Assembly (NCBI GenBank): GCA_035708745.1
Contig: DASTFJ010000250.1
Coordinates: 1-64,000 of the forward strand
Direction: 5' to 3'
Length of the DNA stretch: 64,000 nucleotides
Source of the DNA: JAMLHN01 sp035708745
GTDB lineage: Bacteria; Chloroflexota; Chloroflexia; Thermomicrobiales; UBA6265
This document shows, piece after piece, positions 25,088 through 33,765 of the stretch (positions are counted from its first letter, which is position 1; every line of letters begins with the position of its first letter). The translations under genes and the position numbers were made by a program. The notes beneath the pieces are model-generated. The model had not been told where the DNA came from. It ran no database searches and saw nothing but the letters and a program-made list of their open reading frames with translations.

Positions 25088-25326
25088 CACCTTCTCCCCC
25101 TTCGATACAACGCTCGCCAAAAGAACACCGGCGTCACCGGATGGGACCGGGACGCTGAGCAGGAATGTGCGACGAGCTCGGATCGAGAAAACCTACCCAC
25201 TCTCTGACCGCGCAGATTCCCACGAACATTGTCTTCAAGTCAAGTCGTCGCGCTCGAAACCCGGAGAGACTGTTGGGCAAACCTTGTTAGATGTATCCAG
25301 ACCGATGCAAACGCCAGGCGCGGTCG

Positions 25327-25683
25327 CTACCTGGGGCCGACCGAGAGAAACCGGCCGGCAGCATCACGAGTCACTGCATGGACTTCGCGGACCGCTTCGA
25401 CCTCCAGCGGTCCATAGACATGTGGGAATGTCTTGCCTGGATCTTCGTAGACGATCGGCGCCGTCACCAATGCGCAATCGACCGCCAGCAAGAGATATGG
25501 ACGTGCATCTTCCAGGTAATAGCGGTTGCCAACCGCTATGACTTCCTCGATGGTGTCGGTGCAATGGATGAATCCCTCATCCCCGAATCGTTCTGGCACA
25601 TACGACGAATTCGCTGCATGCGCTTCCCAATATTCTCGCGGCGCGAGGTGATAGGTGATGTGGCCGTTTTTTTCGAGTGACAC
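25327..25683 (-). CDS. DUF952 family protein
   Basis: A 118-residue protein with the DUF952 layout: ITYHLAPREYWEAHAANSSYVPE at the start, GFIHCTDTIEEVIAVGNRYY in the middle, and YEDPGKTFPHVYGPLEVEAV near the end. The family is small, soluble and functionally uncharacterised, with a fold often compared to ADP-ribosyltransferase-like proteins. GTG 25683 is chosen because the family starts right at this point; the frame extends upstream without similarity. The 206 bases between this gene and the next small gene show nothing recognisable. Confidence 0.82.
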   Translation of the reverse strand: MSLEKNGHITYHLAPREYWEAHAANSSYVPERFGDEGFIHCTDTIEEVIAVGNRYYLEDARPYLLLAVDCALVTAPIVYEDPGKTFPHVYGPLEVEAVREVHAVTRDAAGRFLSVGPR

Positions 25684-25834
25684 AGAGCCTGGCGGGGGTT
25701 GAACGGGGGTCGGCAATCGAAATCCTCCTAAAACGCAGAGCAGAGTTGCGGTCGTTTGACCGCAGCTTGAGCGCAGCCTATCATCGCGAATCGAAGTTTG
25801 GCCGCACGGCCCATGCTCCCAACCAGGACACACC

Positions 25835-26878
25835 ATGGTTTCCAATCTCGAACGACAGCGGCTCACGGAGCTGGCATCATGTGCCGGATGCGCAGCCAAG
25901 ATGGGTCCCGACCGGCTCGCTCAGGCACTCTTGCCATTGACCGCCGACACGCATCCCGATCTCATCGTCGGGCTGCAAACCAGCGACGATGCAGCGGTCT
26001 TCCGTTTGAGCGACGACCAGGCGATCGTTCAAACGGTCGATTTTTTCCCGCCTATCGTGGACGATCCCTATTTCTACGGCGCTATCGCCGCGACCAATGC
26101 CATGAGCGATGTTTTCGCGATGAACGGTTCGGTTCTGCTGGCGTTGAGCATCGCGGCATTCCCCGCCGATATGCCGCTCGACGCCATCACCAGCATCTTT
26201 ACCGGCGCGGCGGACAAGGTGCGTGAGGCTGGCGGCATCATTGCGGGTGGTCACACCGTCATCGACGCCGAACCCAAATATGGACTTTCCGTCACAGGCT
26301 CGGTGCGTCCGGATCGCGTCTGGACCAAAGCCGGAGCCCGTCCAGGCGATCACCTGGTGCTCACCAAACCGCTGGGCACCGGACTCATCACCACCGCGTT
26401 GAAAAACGGTGGTGTCGACGATACGCATCTGGCCGCTGCGGTTGGTTGGATGACCACCCTCAATGGCACAGCTCAAGCTGCGGCGACCGATCTCGATATC
26501 CATGCTTGCAGCGACATCACCGGATTTTCGCTGGCAGGTCATGCGTCCGAGATCGCCAGCAAGAGCGAGGTGGGCATCGAGATCGATGCGTCCTCGTTGC
26601 CAGTGCTCGAGGGTGCGCTCGGCTATGCCCGCTCTGGGTTCATCGCCGGCGGTTTGGAGCGAAATCTGGCGTATTTCGAGGGAGAAAGAGTCGAGGTCAA
26701 GACTGGCATCTCTCCAGAGCTGCGCCTGCTCTGCTTCGACCCGCAAACCTCGGGGGGGCTGCTGCTTGCTGTCCCGAACGAACGCTTCGCCGCATTGACC
26801 GAGCGGTTCGAAGAACGCGAAATCCCGTCATGGCGCATCGGCGTCGTGACCACCGGTTCGGGCGTCCGCATCGTCTAG
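25835..26878 (+). CDS. selD: Selenide, water dikinase
   Basis: A 347-residue AIRS-family enzyme that makes selenophosphate from selenide and ATP. The catalytic region reads CAGCAAKMGP, with Cys rather than selenocysteine at the nucleophile position and the essential Lys present. DDAAVFRL, QTVDFFPPIVDDPYFYGAIAA and NAMSDVFAMNG are the ATP/metal segments, and GGHTV and FDPQTSGGLLLAV are also conserved. No selA, selB, selenocysteine tRNA or selenouridine synthase is in the window, so the use of the selenophosphate is open. ATG 25835 is used. Confidence 0.95.
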   Translation: MVSNLERQRLTELASCAGCAAKMGPDRLAQALLPLTADTHPDLIVGLQTSDDAAVFRLSDDQAIVQTVDFFPPIVDDPYFYGAIAATNAMSDVFAMNGSVLLALSIAAFPADMPLDAITSIFTGAADKVREAGGIIAGGHTVIDAEPKYGLSVTGSVRPDRVWTKAGARPGDHLVLTKPLGTGLITTALKNGGVDDTHLAAAVGWMTTLNGTAQAAATDLDIHACSDITGFSLAGHASEIASKSEVGIEIDASSLPVLEGALGYARSGFIAGGLERNLAYFEGERVEVKTGISPELRLLCFDPQTSGGLLLAVPNERFAALTERFEEREIPSWRIGVVTTGSGVRIV

Positions 26879-26897
26879 GCGGACCGAAGGAGGCACC

Positions 26898-27800
26898 GTG
26901 GCCGATCCGCATTTCGCGGTGATCGTGAATCCCAAGGCAGCCGGTGGCAAGGCTATCAAGAAGCTGCCGGAAATTTCGGCGGCCGCTTCGTCTGTCGCGC
27001 CGGAATACATGCTGCACGTCACCAGCTCGATCGAGGATGCGCGCCTGCAAGCGCGCGAGTTCTCCAATCTTGGCATCGAGCGAATCGTGGCGGTCGGTGG
27101 CGATGGCACCTTCAACGAGGTTGCCAACGGTATTCTCGAATCCGGCGCGCGCCCGGCGCTCGGCATCGTTCCAGCCGGCACCGGCTGCGATCTGCCGCGC
27201 ACCCTCGGCGTTCCCACCTCGATTGCCGAATCGCTGGTGTTTGCGCTGACCAGTGAAGCCCGGCCAATGGACGTGGGGCTGGCGAAGACGACAACGGTCG
27301 AGCGGCATTTTCTCAATGTCGCCGGGATGGGATTCGATGCCAAGGTGGCGGATCGCGCTCAGCGAACGAAACTGCTCAGTGGCAAGAAGGCCTATATCGC
27401 GGCGCTGGCCCGGAGTCTCACCGACTTTGGCTACATCGATGTCCACATCGAGATAAACGGCCAGGAGATCGCCACCAAAGCAGTCTTCGTCAGCATCGCC
27501 AACGCACAATATCTGGCCGGCGGATTCCATTTCGCGCCGATGGCACGCATCGACGACGGTCTCCTCGATTTGGCCATCATCGACGACATCAGCCTGCCGG
27601 GATTTATCAAGGCGGTACCGAGCGTAGTGCGCGGCAAACATCTGTCGAATCCGCATTGGAGTCACTACACCACCACCAAGGTGAAGGTGACGGCGACCAC
27701 CCCGGCGCTGGTGCAGCTCGACGGCGAGATCGTCGGAACATCGCCGGCCGAGTTTTCGATCGTTCCCAAAGCGATCGATGTGGTGGCACATTGGTCGTGA
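26898..27800 (+). CDS. Diacylglycerol/lipid kinase family protein (YegS/DgkB type)
   Basis: A 300-residue lipid kinase of the LCB5/DgkB superfamily. The N-terminal domain has VNPKAAGGKA and the nucleotide-binding VGGDGTFNEVANG; GIVPAGTGCDLPRTLG and the C-terminal sandwich (MARIDDGLLDLAIID, QLDGEIVG) complete the family pattern. Predicted role: phosphorylation of diacylglycerol or a related lipid at the membrane face. Start GTG 26898 follows GGAGG. The stop overlaps the ksgA start (GTGA), and selD ends 19 bases upstream. Confidence 0.92.
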   Translation: MADPHFAVIVNPKAAGGKAIKKLPEISAAASSVAPEYMLHVTSSIEDARLQAREFSNLGIERIVAVGGDGTFNEVANGILESGARPALGIVPAGTGCDLPRTLGVPTSIAESLVFALTSEARPMDVGLAKTTTVERHFLNVAGMGFDAKVADRAQRTKLLSGKKAYIAALARSLTDFGYIDVHIEINGQEIATKAVFVSIANAQYLAGGFHFAPMARIDDGLLDLAIIDDISLPGFIKAVPSVVRGKHLSNPHWSHYTTTKVKVTATTPALVQLDGEIVGTSPAEFSIVPKAIDVVAHWS

Positions 27801-28630
27801 GCTCGCTCCCGGTCCCATCGCGCAAATTCCTCGAGGAGATCGGAGTTCGCCCTTCGAAAGGCCGCGGCCAAAATTTCCTCAAAGAGGCCTGGGTGGTCGA
27901 ACGCATGGCAGCCGAGCTGGCTGTGGGCGAAGGTGACCTGGTCGTTGAGGTCGGGCCCGGTCTCGGCGCACTGACTGGCGCGCTGCTGGACACCTGCGCC
28001 AGCGTGACGGCCATCGAAATCGACGATCAGCTTGCGGCGTATCTGCGGCAGGAGCTTGCAACCGAGCGATTCTCGCTGGTGAATGCCGACGCACGCACCG
28101 TCTCGATCGACCAGATCGTCCCAGACGGGCGGTCGTACGACCTCGCGGCCAATCTCCCCTATGCGTCCGCGCCGGTGATCCTGCGGCATTTCCTCGAAGC
28201 AGAGCGCCCGCCGGATCGGGCGATTTGCATGGTGCAGCGCGAAGTCGCACACCGCATGGCTGCGGAGCCGCCCGACCTCTCGATACTCGGTGTAGCGATG
28301 CAGGTCTATGCCGAGGTTTCGGTCTTGTTCGATGTGCCGCCGGACGCATTTGTACCGCGCCCAAAGGTTTTTTCCTCCGTGGTGCTGATCGAACGACGCG
28401 GTGTACCCCTTATCGAGCGATCGCAGCGGGAGGCGTTTTTCCACCTGGTGACTGCTGGGTTCGCGCAAAAGCGCAAAACGGTGCTGAATTCGCTCGCAGC
28501 GGCCCTCCCGGTCGATCGCGAATCGATGCGCTCCATCCTGGAGGCAACTGGCATCGATCCGATGCGACGCGCTGAAACGATCTCGGTCCCCGAATGGATC
28601 GAGCTGATGCGCGCGACGAGCGCCGAATGA
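27797..28630 (+). CDS. rsmA: 16S rRNA (adenine-1518/1519-N6)-dimethyltransferase
   Basis: A 277-residue KsgA/RsmA enzyme that dimethylates two adjacent adenines in the 3' hairpin of 16S rRNA. Motifs: SKGRGQNFLKE, SAM motif VEVGPGLGALTGAL, acidic EIDDQLAAYL, and the catalytic NLPYASAPV. The start is GTG 27797, overlapping the lipid kinase stop; the longer open frame upstream lies inside that gene. It overlaps ispE by 4 bases, and the ksgA-ispE pairing is common in bacteria. Confidence 0.95.
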   Translation: MSSLPVPSRKFLEEIGVRPSKGRGQNFLKEAWVVERMAAELAVGEGDLVVEVGPGLGALTGALLDTCASVTAIEIDDQLAAYLRQELATERFSLVNADARTVSIDQIVPDGRSYDLAANLPYASAPVILRHFLEAERPPDRAICMVQREVAHRMAAEPPDLSILGVAMQVYAEVSVLFDVPPDAFVPRPKVFSSVVLIERRGVPLIERSQREAFFHLVTAGFAQKRKTVLNSLAAALPVDRESMRSILEATGIDPMRRAETISVPEWIELMRATSAE

Positions 28631-29592
28631 CGATGGAGTTGCTCGCCCCGGCCAAGATCAACTTGGGGCTCGAGGTCATCCGCCGGCGGGACGATGGTTA
28701 CCACGATATCGCCACGGTCCTGCAAACCATCACCGTCTTCGACCGCGTCCGCCTGCGAGCGGCGGACCGGGACGAGGTCCAGATCGTCGACCGGATCATC
28801 CAGATCGAAGCCAATCTAGCCGCACGCGCCATCGAGCTGGCGACGGCATCGGGGCTGACAAAAGGTCACCATCGGGTCGAGATCGAAAAGCGCATTCCGA
28901 TTGCGGCGGGACTTGGTGGGGCGAGCGCAGATGCAGCCGCGGTCCTGCGCGGACTTTGCACGGGCGATGCATGCGATCGGCGCAAACTGGCCGAGCTTGC
29001 GCTTCACCTTGGCAGTGACGTGCCATTCCTCCTGCATGGTGGCGCAGCCCTGGCAACCGGCCGCGGCGAGGTGCTAGAGTCATTGTCGTCGCTGCAAGGT
29101 TGCTGGTTGGTGCTCGCCAGCCCGGATGTCGAGCTCGAGCGCAAGACCACGCGGCTTTATGGCGCGCTGCGCGCCGAGGATTTTTCGGACGGCAGCGGCG
29201 CGATGCGGGTGGCCGAGGCACTGAAACAGCGGGCGCTTCCCACGCCGTCCGATCTGCACAACGCATTCGCACGAGCGTTGTCGACGTTTATTCCCGAAAT
29301 CGACGAGGTCGTTGGGCGGTTCCGCCACGCTGGAGCCCCATTCGTAGCTCTTTCCGGCGCAGGGCCGACTCACTTCACGATCGTCCCGACACTCTCCGAA
29401 GCGATTTCGTTGAGCGCGCAGCTCACCAGAAGACCGCCACTTCCAATGCGCGTGCTCGTCGCGCGGCCGGCGCCATCGGGCATGCAGCTCCGCCGCCACA
29501 AAACCCACGGGTCGACCGCCGCGTTACAGAATGAGACAGCGGCATCGTCAATCGCCGCGCCGCCGCGCTCCATTCGACGAAGGACCCACTGA
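28627..29592 (+). CDS. ispE: 4-diphosphocytidyl-2-C-methyl-D-erythritol kinase
   Basis: A 321-residue GHMP kinase of the MEP isoprenoid pathway. It starts APAKINLGLEVIRRRDDGYH, has the GHMP ATP-binding loop PIAAGLGGASADAAAVLRG and the C-terminal SGAGPTHFTIV motif. The last 35 or so residues are Ala/Arg-rich and go beyond the usual end. ATG 28627 overlaps the ksgA stop; ATG 28633 is an equally possible start that removes two residues. The pseudokinase gene follows after 4 bases. Confidence 0.94.
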   Translation: MTMELLAPAKINLGLEVIRRRDDGYHDIATVLQTITVFDRVRLRAADRDEVQIVDRIIQIEANLAARAIELATASGLTKGHHRVEIEKRIPIAAGLGGASADAAAVLRGLCTGDACDRRKLAELALHLGSDVPFLLHGGAALATGRGEVLESLSSLQGCWLVLASPDVELERKTTRLYGALRAEDFSDGSGAMRVAEALKQRALPTPSDLHNAFARALSTFIPEIDEVVGRFRHAGAPFVALSGAGPTHFTIVPTLSEAISLSAQLTRRPPLPMRVLVARPAPSGMQLRRHKTHGSTAALQNETAASSIAAPPRSIRRRTH

Positions 29593-29596
29593 TTTC

Positions 29597-30619
29597 GTGA
29601 CCGTACGCACGCGCCTCATCAATCGCCGCTATCGCCTCGAGCGCCGGATTTCGCTGACCGGCACCACCGAAAGCTGGCTGGGGTTCGACAATGTCTTGCA
29701 CCGAGCGGTCGCGGTTTCTCTTCCCCGTCAGGAGCTGCTGCGAGACGGCCCATTTCTGGTGGAGTTTCTCCAGCGGAGTCGGATCGCCACTGCTCTGCAT
29801 CACCGGGGTATCGTTGCGGCGTTCGATTCCGGGGAAGACAGCGACACCCCGTATCTGGTGACCGAGTATCTCGGCGGCGAGTCGTTGACCGACATCATCC
29901 ATGCCGAAAGTCCATTCGATGTCGACGATGTCGCGGTGCTGGTGGAACAGCTCGGCGGGGCGCTCGAATACGCCCACCAGCGCGGATTCGTCCATGGAGA
30001 CCTCACGAGTGATCACGTGGTCGTCGACGGGCAGGGAGCGGCCAAACTGCTGGGCCTGGGCATTCCCCTCGGCTCGGACGGTTCGACGGTCGACGGCGAT
30101 ATCGCCGCACTGGGCGCGATTGCCTTCGAGATGCTGACCGGAGAAGAGCCAAATGCCGTCGAAGCGGATTCGGCGGGCGAAGCCTATCTAATCGACCCCG
30201 ACGTCCCCCGCAATGCGAGCGATGTGGTGGCTATCGCGCTCGGGGCCGGCTCGGCGCGATTTAGCTCAGCCGGCTCATTTGCGCGTTCCCTCAACACCTG
30301 GCGGTCGTTCGATCCAGGCGAGTTCTTTGTCGCGCCGGAACCTGCTCTCGAATGGGCCGCTCCGGAACCGTTGCCCCGATCCGCCACATTTCCCAATTGG
30401 CCGGACGACGATGATCTGATTGCGGGTGCTGGCGAGCCGGCGGATGACGCAGCATGGCCTGCGCTTCCAGAGCGTCATCGCAATCGGTGGCTTTTCATCG
30501 CGGCAATGGTCCTGATGATCGCCGCCGGATTTATCGTCTGGCAGAGCAGCGATTCGACGGCTGCCACGAGTGCGCTGCAAGACCAGATCGAGACGCTTGC
30601 GCAACTGAGCGGATTCTGA
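29597..30619 (+). CDS. Membrane-anchored protein kinase-like protein, probable pseudokinase
   Basis: A 340-residue protein with a PknB-like kinase fold (residues 1 to about 215), a Pro/Asp-rich linker and one C-terminal membrane helix (WLFIAAMVLMIAAGFIVW). The fold is recognisable from RRYRLERRIS, HHRGIVAAFDSGE, YLVTEYLGGESL and YAHQRGFVHGDL. However, the Gly loop is absent, VAIK reads VAVS (no Lys), HRDLKPxN reads HGDLTSDH, and DFG reads GLG. ATP-dependent catalysis is therefore unlikely, and a scaffold or sensor role is more plausible. The orientation puts the kinase fold inside and about 25 residues outside. GTG 29597 matches the kinase-family start. Confidence 0.85.
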   Translation: MTVRTRLINRRYRLERRISLTGTTESWLGFDNVLHRAVAVSLPRQELLRDGPFLVEFLQRSRIATALHHRGIVAAFDSGEDSDTPYLVTEYLGGESLTDIIHAESPFDVDDVAVLVEQLGGALEYAHQRGFVHGDLTSDHVVVDGQGAAKLLGLGIPLGSDGSTVDGDIAALGAIAFEMLTGEEPNAVEADSAGEAYLIDPDVPRNASDVVAIALGAGSARFSSAGSFARSLNTWRSFDPGEFFVAPEPALEWAAPEPLPRSATFPNWPDDDDLIAGAGEPADDAAWPALPERHRNRWLFIAAMVLMIAAGFIVWQSSDSTAATSALQDQIETLAQLSGF

Positions 30620-30665
30620 TTTCCTTCTCCCTCGCAACGGAAATCGAAGCGAGGGGCATCATCAG

Positions 30666-31511
30666 GTGGCCGGCTCAGCCAAACCTGCATCCACAACGAG
30701 CAACTGGGCACGGCAAATCGAGCGTTTCGTGCTCGTGACGCTCCTCGTCCTCGGCGGAACGACCATCGTTGCGTCCTCGTGGGCACGCGATTTGGCGACG
30801 CCGCGCGTGACGTTGCTCGGCGCCGACCGGGGAATCGCTGCACTGATTACCGCCAGCTCCGCACGAGTGCTCATCCTCGACGGAACGGATCCGGTAGAGC
30901 TCGGCAACGCCTTCGAACGGGCGAAGCATCCCGGACTCGATCGGCTCGATCTCATGATCGTGTCCGGGAACGCGGCTGCCGCCGGCATCGCGCCTCGCGT
31001 GATTGAGCTGCTGCAACCGCGCATGGTGATCGCCGTCGGCGGTACGGCCAGCCTCGATACGGCCGGTATCGTTCCCGGCAAAATGGTCGAGCACACGACC
31101 GAAATCGAGCTGCCGGACGGTGTCCTGCTGACGATCGAGGTCTGGCCGGCGGCGGGTGGGGAGAATGGCGATGTAACCTGGTCGGTCATGATCGAGCGCG
31201 GCGGAGCCTCGGTCTATTGGGTCGCCGATCGCGAGGCACTGATGCAGGACGATCTGCCCACCGAGGTCGACATGGTCATTATTGGCCGTGGCAAACCAGC
31301 CGATGACACGCCGTTTCCCACTACCCGCATCATCGCGGCGGCAGCCGAATCGGTAAACGGCCCCGAACTTCGCGCGCTTGCACTCGAAACCGTTGGCCCC
31401 GATACCGAAACCGTCCGGGTCTTTGCCGGTGAGACGACCCGCATCGAGCTCGACCCAGAAGGAATCCGCTCGGTCGACGGCAGCACCGTGGCCGCTACGC
31501 CGGCGCCCTAG
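30666..31511 (+). CDS. Membrane protein with a degenerate ComEC-like beta-lactamase fold
   Basis: A 281-residue protein with one N-terminal membrane helix (FVLVTLLVLGGTTIVASSW) and an outside domain. The order of segments follows the C-terminal beta-lactamase domain of ComEC: VTLLGADRGIAALI, VLILDGTDP, LDRLDLMIVSG, and VDMVIIGRG. The metal motif HxHxDH is replaced by SGNAAAAG, and the later GHHGS position reads GRGKPAD. So it should not bind the two zinc ions. Similarity to ComEC is my own reading and moderate. It starts GTG 30666, 46 bases after the pseudokinase, and overlaps the convergent M20 gene by four bases. Confidence 0.78.
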   Translation: MAGSAKPASTTSNWARQIERFVLVTLLVLGGTTIVASSWARDLATPRVTLLGADRGIAALITASSARVLILDGTDPVELGNAFERAKHPGLDRLDLMIVSGNAAAAGIAPRVIELLQPRMVIAVGGTASLDTAGIVPGKMVEHTTEIELPDGVLLTIEVWPAAGGENGDVTWSVMIERGGASVYWVADREALMQDDLPTEVDMVIIGRGKPADDTPFPTTRIIAAAAESVNGPELRALALETVGPDTETVRVFAGETTRIELDPEGIRSVDGSTVAATPAP

Positions 31512-32722
31512 TTTTCGGCCTGGCGCTTGGCTCGGGCTGTCTCGAACTCGCGCTTGATCGCGGTCAACGTTGCAGGTTGTTCGATCAGATCGAGCGCTGT
31601 CAATGCCATCGCCTTGGAAATCAGGAATGTGTTGGCATACCCATATTCCGATTCCGCGGCGTCGACGACGTCCTGCGAATGCCAGGTGCAGCGGCCCTGG
31701 ACGATCGGGAAGGTGGTTTCGACCGATGGAACGGCATAGCTGACGTTGCCCCAATCGGTCGACCCAGTGCCTTCCTCGACTTTCGCGTCGGGAAGCTCCA
31801 GCCCAACCCGATCGATATTTGCCTTGAGCGCTCGCGCCAGCGTGTAGTTCGTGATCATGTCCCAGGACGCATCCTCGGGAAACGAGAACTCCAGGGTCGC
31901 GCCGGTCATCAGGGCCGCCCCTTCAGCAATCTTGCGCACCTTCTCGACCAGCTCATACATGTACTTCTGTGTGCTCGCCCTGACGAAAAAGAACGCTTCG
32001 GCGTAGTCGGGAATGACATTTGCCGCCTCACCACCCTTGACGATGATGCCGTGAAAGCGCGCATCCGATCGCACATGCTGCCGGAGGGCGTTGATGCCGT
32101 TGTAGGTCAATATGATCGCGTCGAGCGCATTGATGCCGTTATACGGATCGGCAGCAGCATGCGCCGCCTGACCGAGAAAAGCGATCGTAACGCCTTGGCA
32201 GGCAAGCGCCTCACCGCTCCCCTCCACCGTCGGACACCATGACTCTTCGTCGCCCGGGTGTGCTCCCATGGCCACATCGACATCGTCGAAAACTCCGGCG
32301 TTCTTCATGATGACCTTGCCGCCCACCGCTTCTTCCGCCGGAGTTCCGAAGACCGTGATGCGCGCCGGTGTGCCGTTCAACCCCGCTTTGGCGCCAACTC
32401 CAGCCGCCAGCGCGCTGAGCGCGATCAGGTTGTGACCGCAGCCATGACCAACTCCCGGCAGCGCGTCATATTCCGCCAGAAACGCGATGTGCGGTCCGCC
32501 ATCGCTGCCAATCGTTGCCCGAAACGCGGTGGGCAGTCCGGCAATGCCACGCTCGACCTCGAATCCCAATTTTTCCAGTATGTCCGCGGCCGCCTCGCTC
32601 GATTGCACTTCCTGCAGGGCGATCTCGGGATGATCGTGGATGAATTGGGAGACCGCGCGCAATTCAGCGGCACTGGCATCGATCGCGTCAAGCGCACGCT
32701 GGCGCGAAACGGTAGCCATCAT
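31508..32722 (-). CDS. M20 family amidohydrolase (AbgB/peptidase M20D-like)
   Basis: A 404-residue zinc hydrolase that probably removes an acyl or aminoacyl group from an amide. Metal-site segments are FLAEYDALPGVGHGCGHN (Asp and His ligands), FGTPAEEAVGGK (catalytic Glu), and MGAHPGDEESW (His). The dimerisation lid domain covers the middle (GQAAHAAADPYNGINALDA). The C-terminal GSTDWGNVSYAVPS and WHSQDVVDAA match AbgB-like proteins, which act on aminobenzoyl-glutamate; substrate here is not certain. Start ATG 32722 or 32719. Confidence 0.9.
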   Translation of the reverse strand: MMATVSRQRALDAIDASAAELRAVSQFIHDHPEIALQEVQSSEAAADILEKLGFEVERGIAGLPTAFRATIGSDGGPHIAFLAEYDALPGVGHGCGHNLIALSALAAGVGAKAGLNGTPARITVFGTPAEEAVGGKVIMKNAGVFDDVDVAMGAHPGDEESWCPTVEGSGEALACQGVTIAFLGQAAHAAADPYNGINALDAIILTYNGINALRQHVRSDARFHGIIVKGGEAANVIPDYAEAFFFVRASTQKYMYELVEKVRKIAEGAALMTGATLEFSFPEDASWDMITNYTLARALKANIDRVGLELPDAKVEEGTGSTDWGNVSYAVPSVETTFPIVQGRCTWHSQDVVDAAESEYGYANTFLISKAMALTALDLIEQPATLTAIKREFETARAKRQAEN

Positions 32723-32732
32723 CGCAAACTCC

Positions 32733-33611
32733 TTAGATGGTGTAGCCGCAATCGGGGCAGAAGCGGTCGGACGCGTCGAGCGTCATGCCGCAATTCGGGC
32801 AAAAGCGCACGGTATTGCGCACAGTCGGCAGCTCGGTCCGGCGCTCCTCCATCGTGACCGTCGTTTCCCGCTCGACTGATACGGACCGACTGGCCGGAGC
32901 TGGCTGGGGTGGTGCGAAAATCGCATCGTCAGCTTGGCGGGCAGGCGTGGCCGCTCTGGTCCCATTTGGCGAGGTCGAGCCGTTGGCTGGCGGAGCACTC
33001 AGGGGTTCGCGCAGCTGGCGTGGCTCGATTCGCGGCACCGGAGGTGGGATTGGACGTGAGAATGATGCCCGGGCGGACGGATCGGGAATCGTAATCGCCA
33101 ATCGCGCAAGCCGCGTATAGAGCAGCAGGGCGGCAGCAATGCCGATGAACCCGAGCAAAAACCAATCGAAATTGCGCCACAGTACGCGGGTCACGATCGA
33201 TTCATCGAGTGGCAAACTGGTGAGCGTGCCGGAGTAGGCGAGGTAATAGAACCGCAACGCCATGGCGATCAGCAGCGCGCCATTGGCCGCACCTAGCGCC
33301 ACGCCGAGGATCGATCCCCATCGGGTCGGCGTCCCCCACGAAAGCACCAGCGACCCGCCGATACCCAGGAGAAAAACGCTCAGGATCAGAAGGAACATTC
33401 CGCAAAGGAAGTGCCCGGTTTCGGTGCGAACATCGATCGCATCGCTCAGGCGATCCCCCAGACTGCCACCCCACCAGAGGGCTGCTTCGGCCCCGAGCAA
33501 AATCGAAGTCGTCGCGAGAAATCCTCTGGCAATCCCGAACGTCGCACCGATGAAGCCAACCAGTACGATAATGCCCACGAAGATCAGACTCAGCATCGTT
33601 GATTCGGACAC
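32733..33611 (-). CDS. CvpA-like membrane protein with C-terminal zinc ribbon
   Basis: A 292-residue membrane protein. The first 155 residues hold about four helices arranged as in the CvpA family (FVGIIVLVGFIGATFGIARGF first), followed by a fifth helix. A Pro/Ala/Ser-rich cytoplasmic linker (about 175-265) leads to a zinc ribbon FCPNCGMTLDASDRFCPDCGY at the very end, given here as its two halves FCPNCG and FCPDCG. Function unknown; zinc ribbons of this kind often mediate protein contacts. It begins 5' of and reads toward the M20 gene, 10 bases apart, so the two probably form an operon. Confidence 0.8.
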   Translation of the reverse strand: MSESTMLSLIFVGIIVLVGFIGATFGIARGFLATTSILLGAEAALWWGGSLGDRLSDAIDVRTETGHFLCGMFLLILSVFLLGIGGSLVLSWGTPTRWGSILGVALGAANGALLIAMALRFYYLAYSGTLTSLPLDESIVTRVLWRNFDWFLLGFIGIAAALLLYTRLARLAITIPDPSARASFSRPIPPPVPRIEPRQLREPLSAPPANGSTSPNGTRAATPARQADDAIFAPPQPAPASRSVSVERETTVTMEERRTELPTVRNTVRFCPNCGMTLDASDRFCPDCGYTI

Positions 33612-33709
33612 AGATGTCGATTCCCCGTCTCGGCGCTCGTTCGCACGGCAATTCTACGCAATGCGAGCGAAGTTGCGGCTATTCGGAGCAGTGTTTGGCA
33701 AACAGTAGG

Positions 33710-33735
33710 AAAACGCGCCCCGCGAGCGGAGCGCG
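33710..33735 (-). terminator. Terminator of the second substrate-binding protein gene
   Basis: On the minus strand an eight-pair stem CGCGCTCC / GGGGCGCG (one G-U) with a six-base loop is followed by TTTT. It lies 31 bases after the stop of the gene at 33766. Confidence 0.7.
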
Positions 33736-33765
33736 TGATGGATGCACTGAGTCCGGCCGAAGCGA

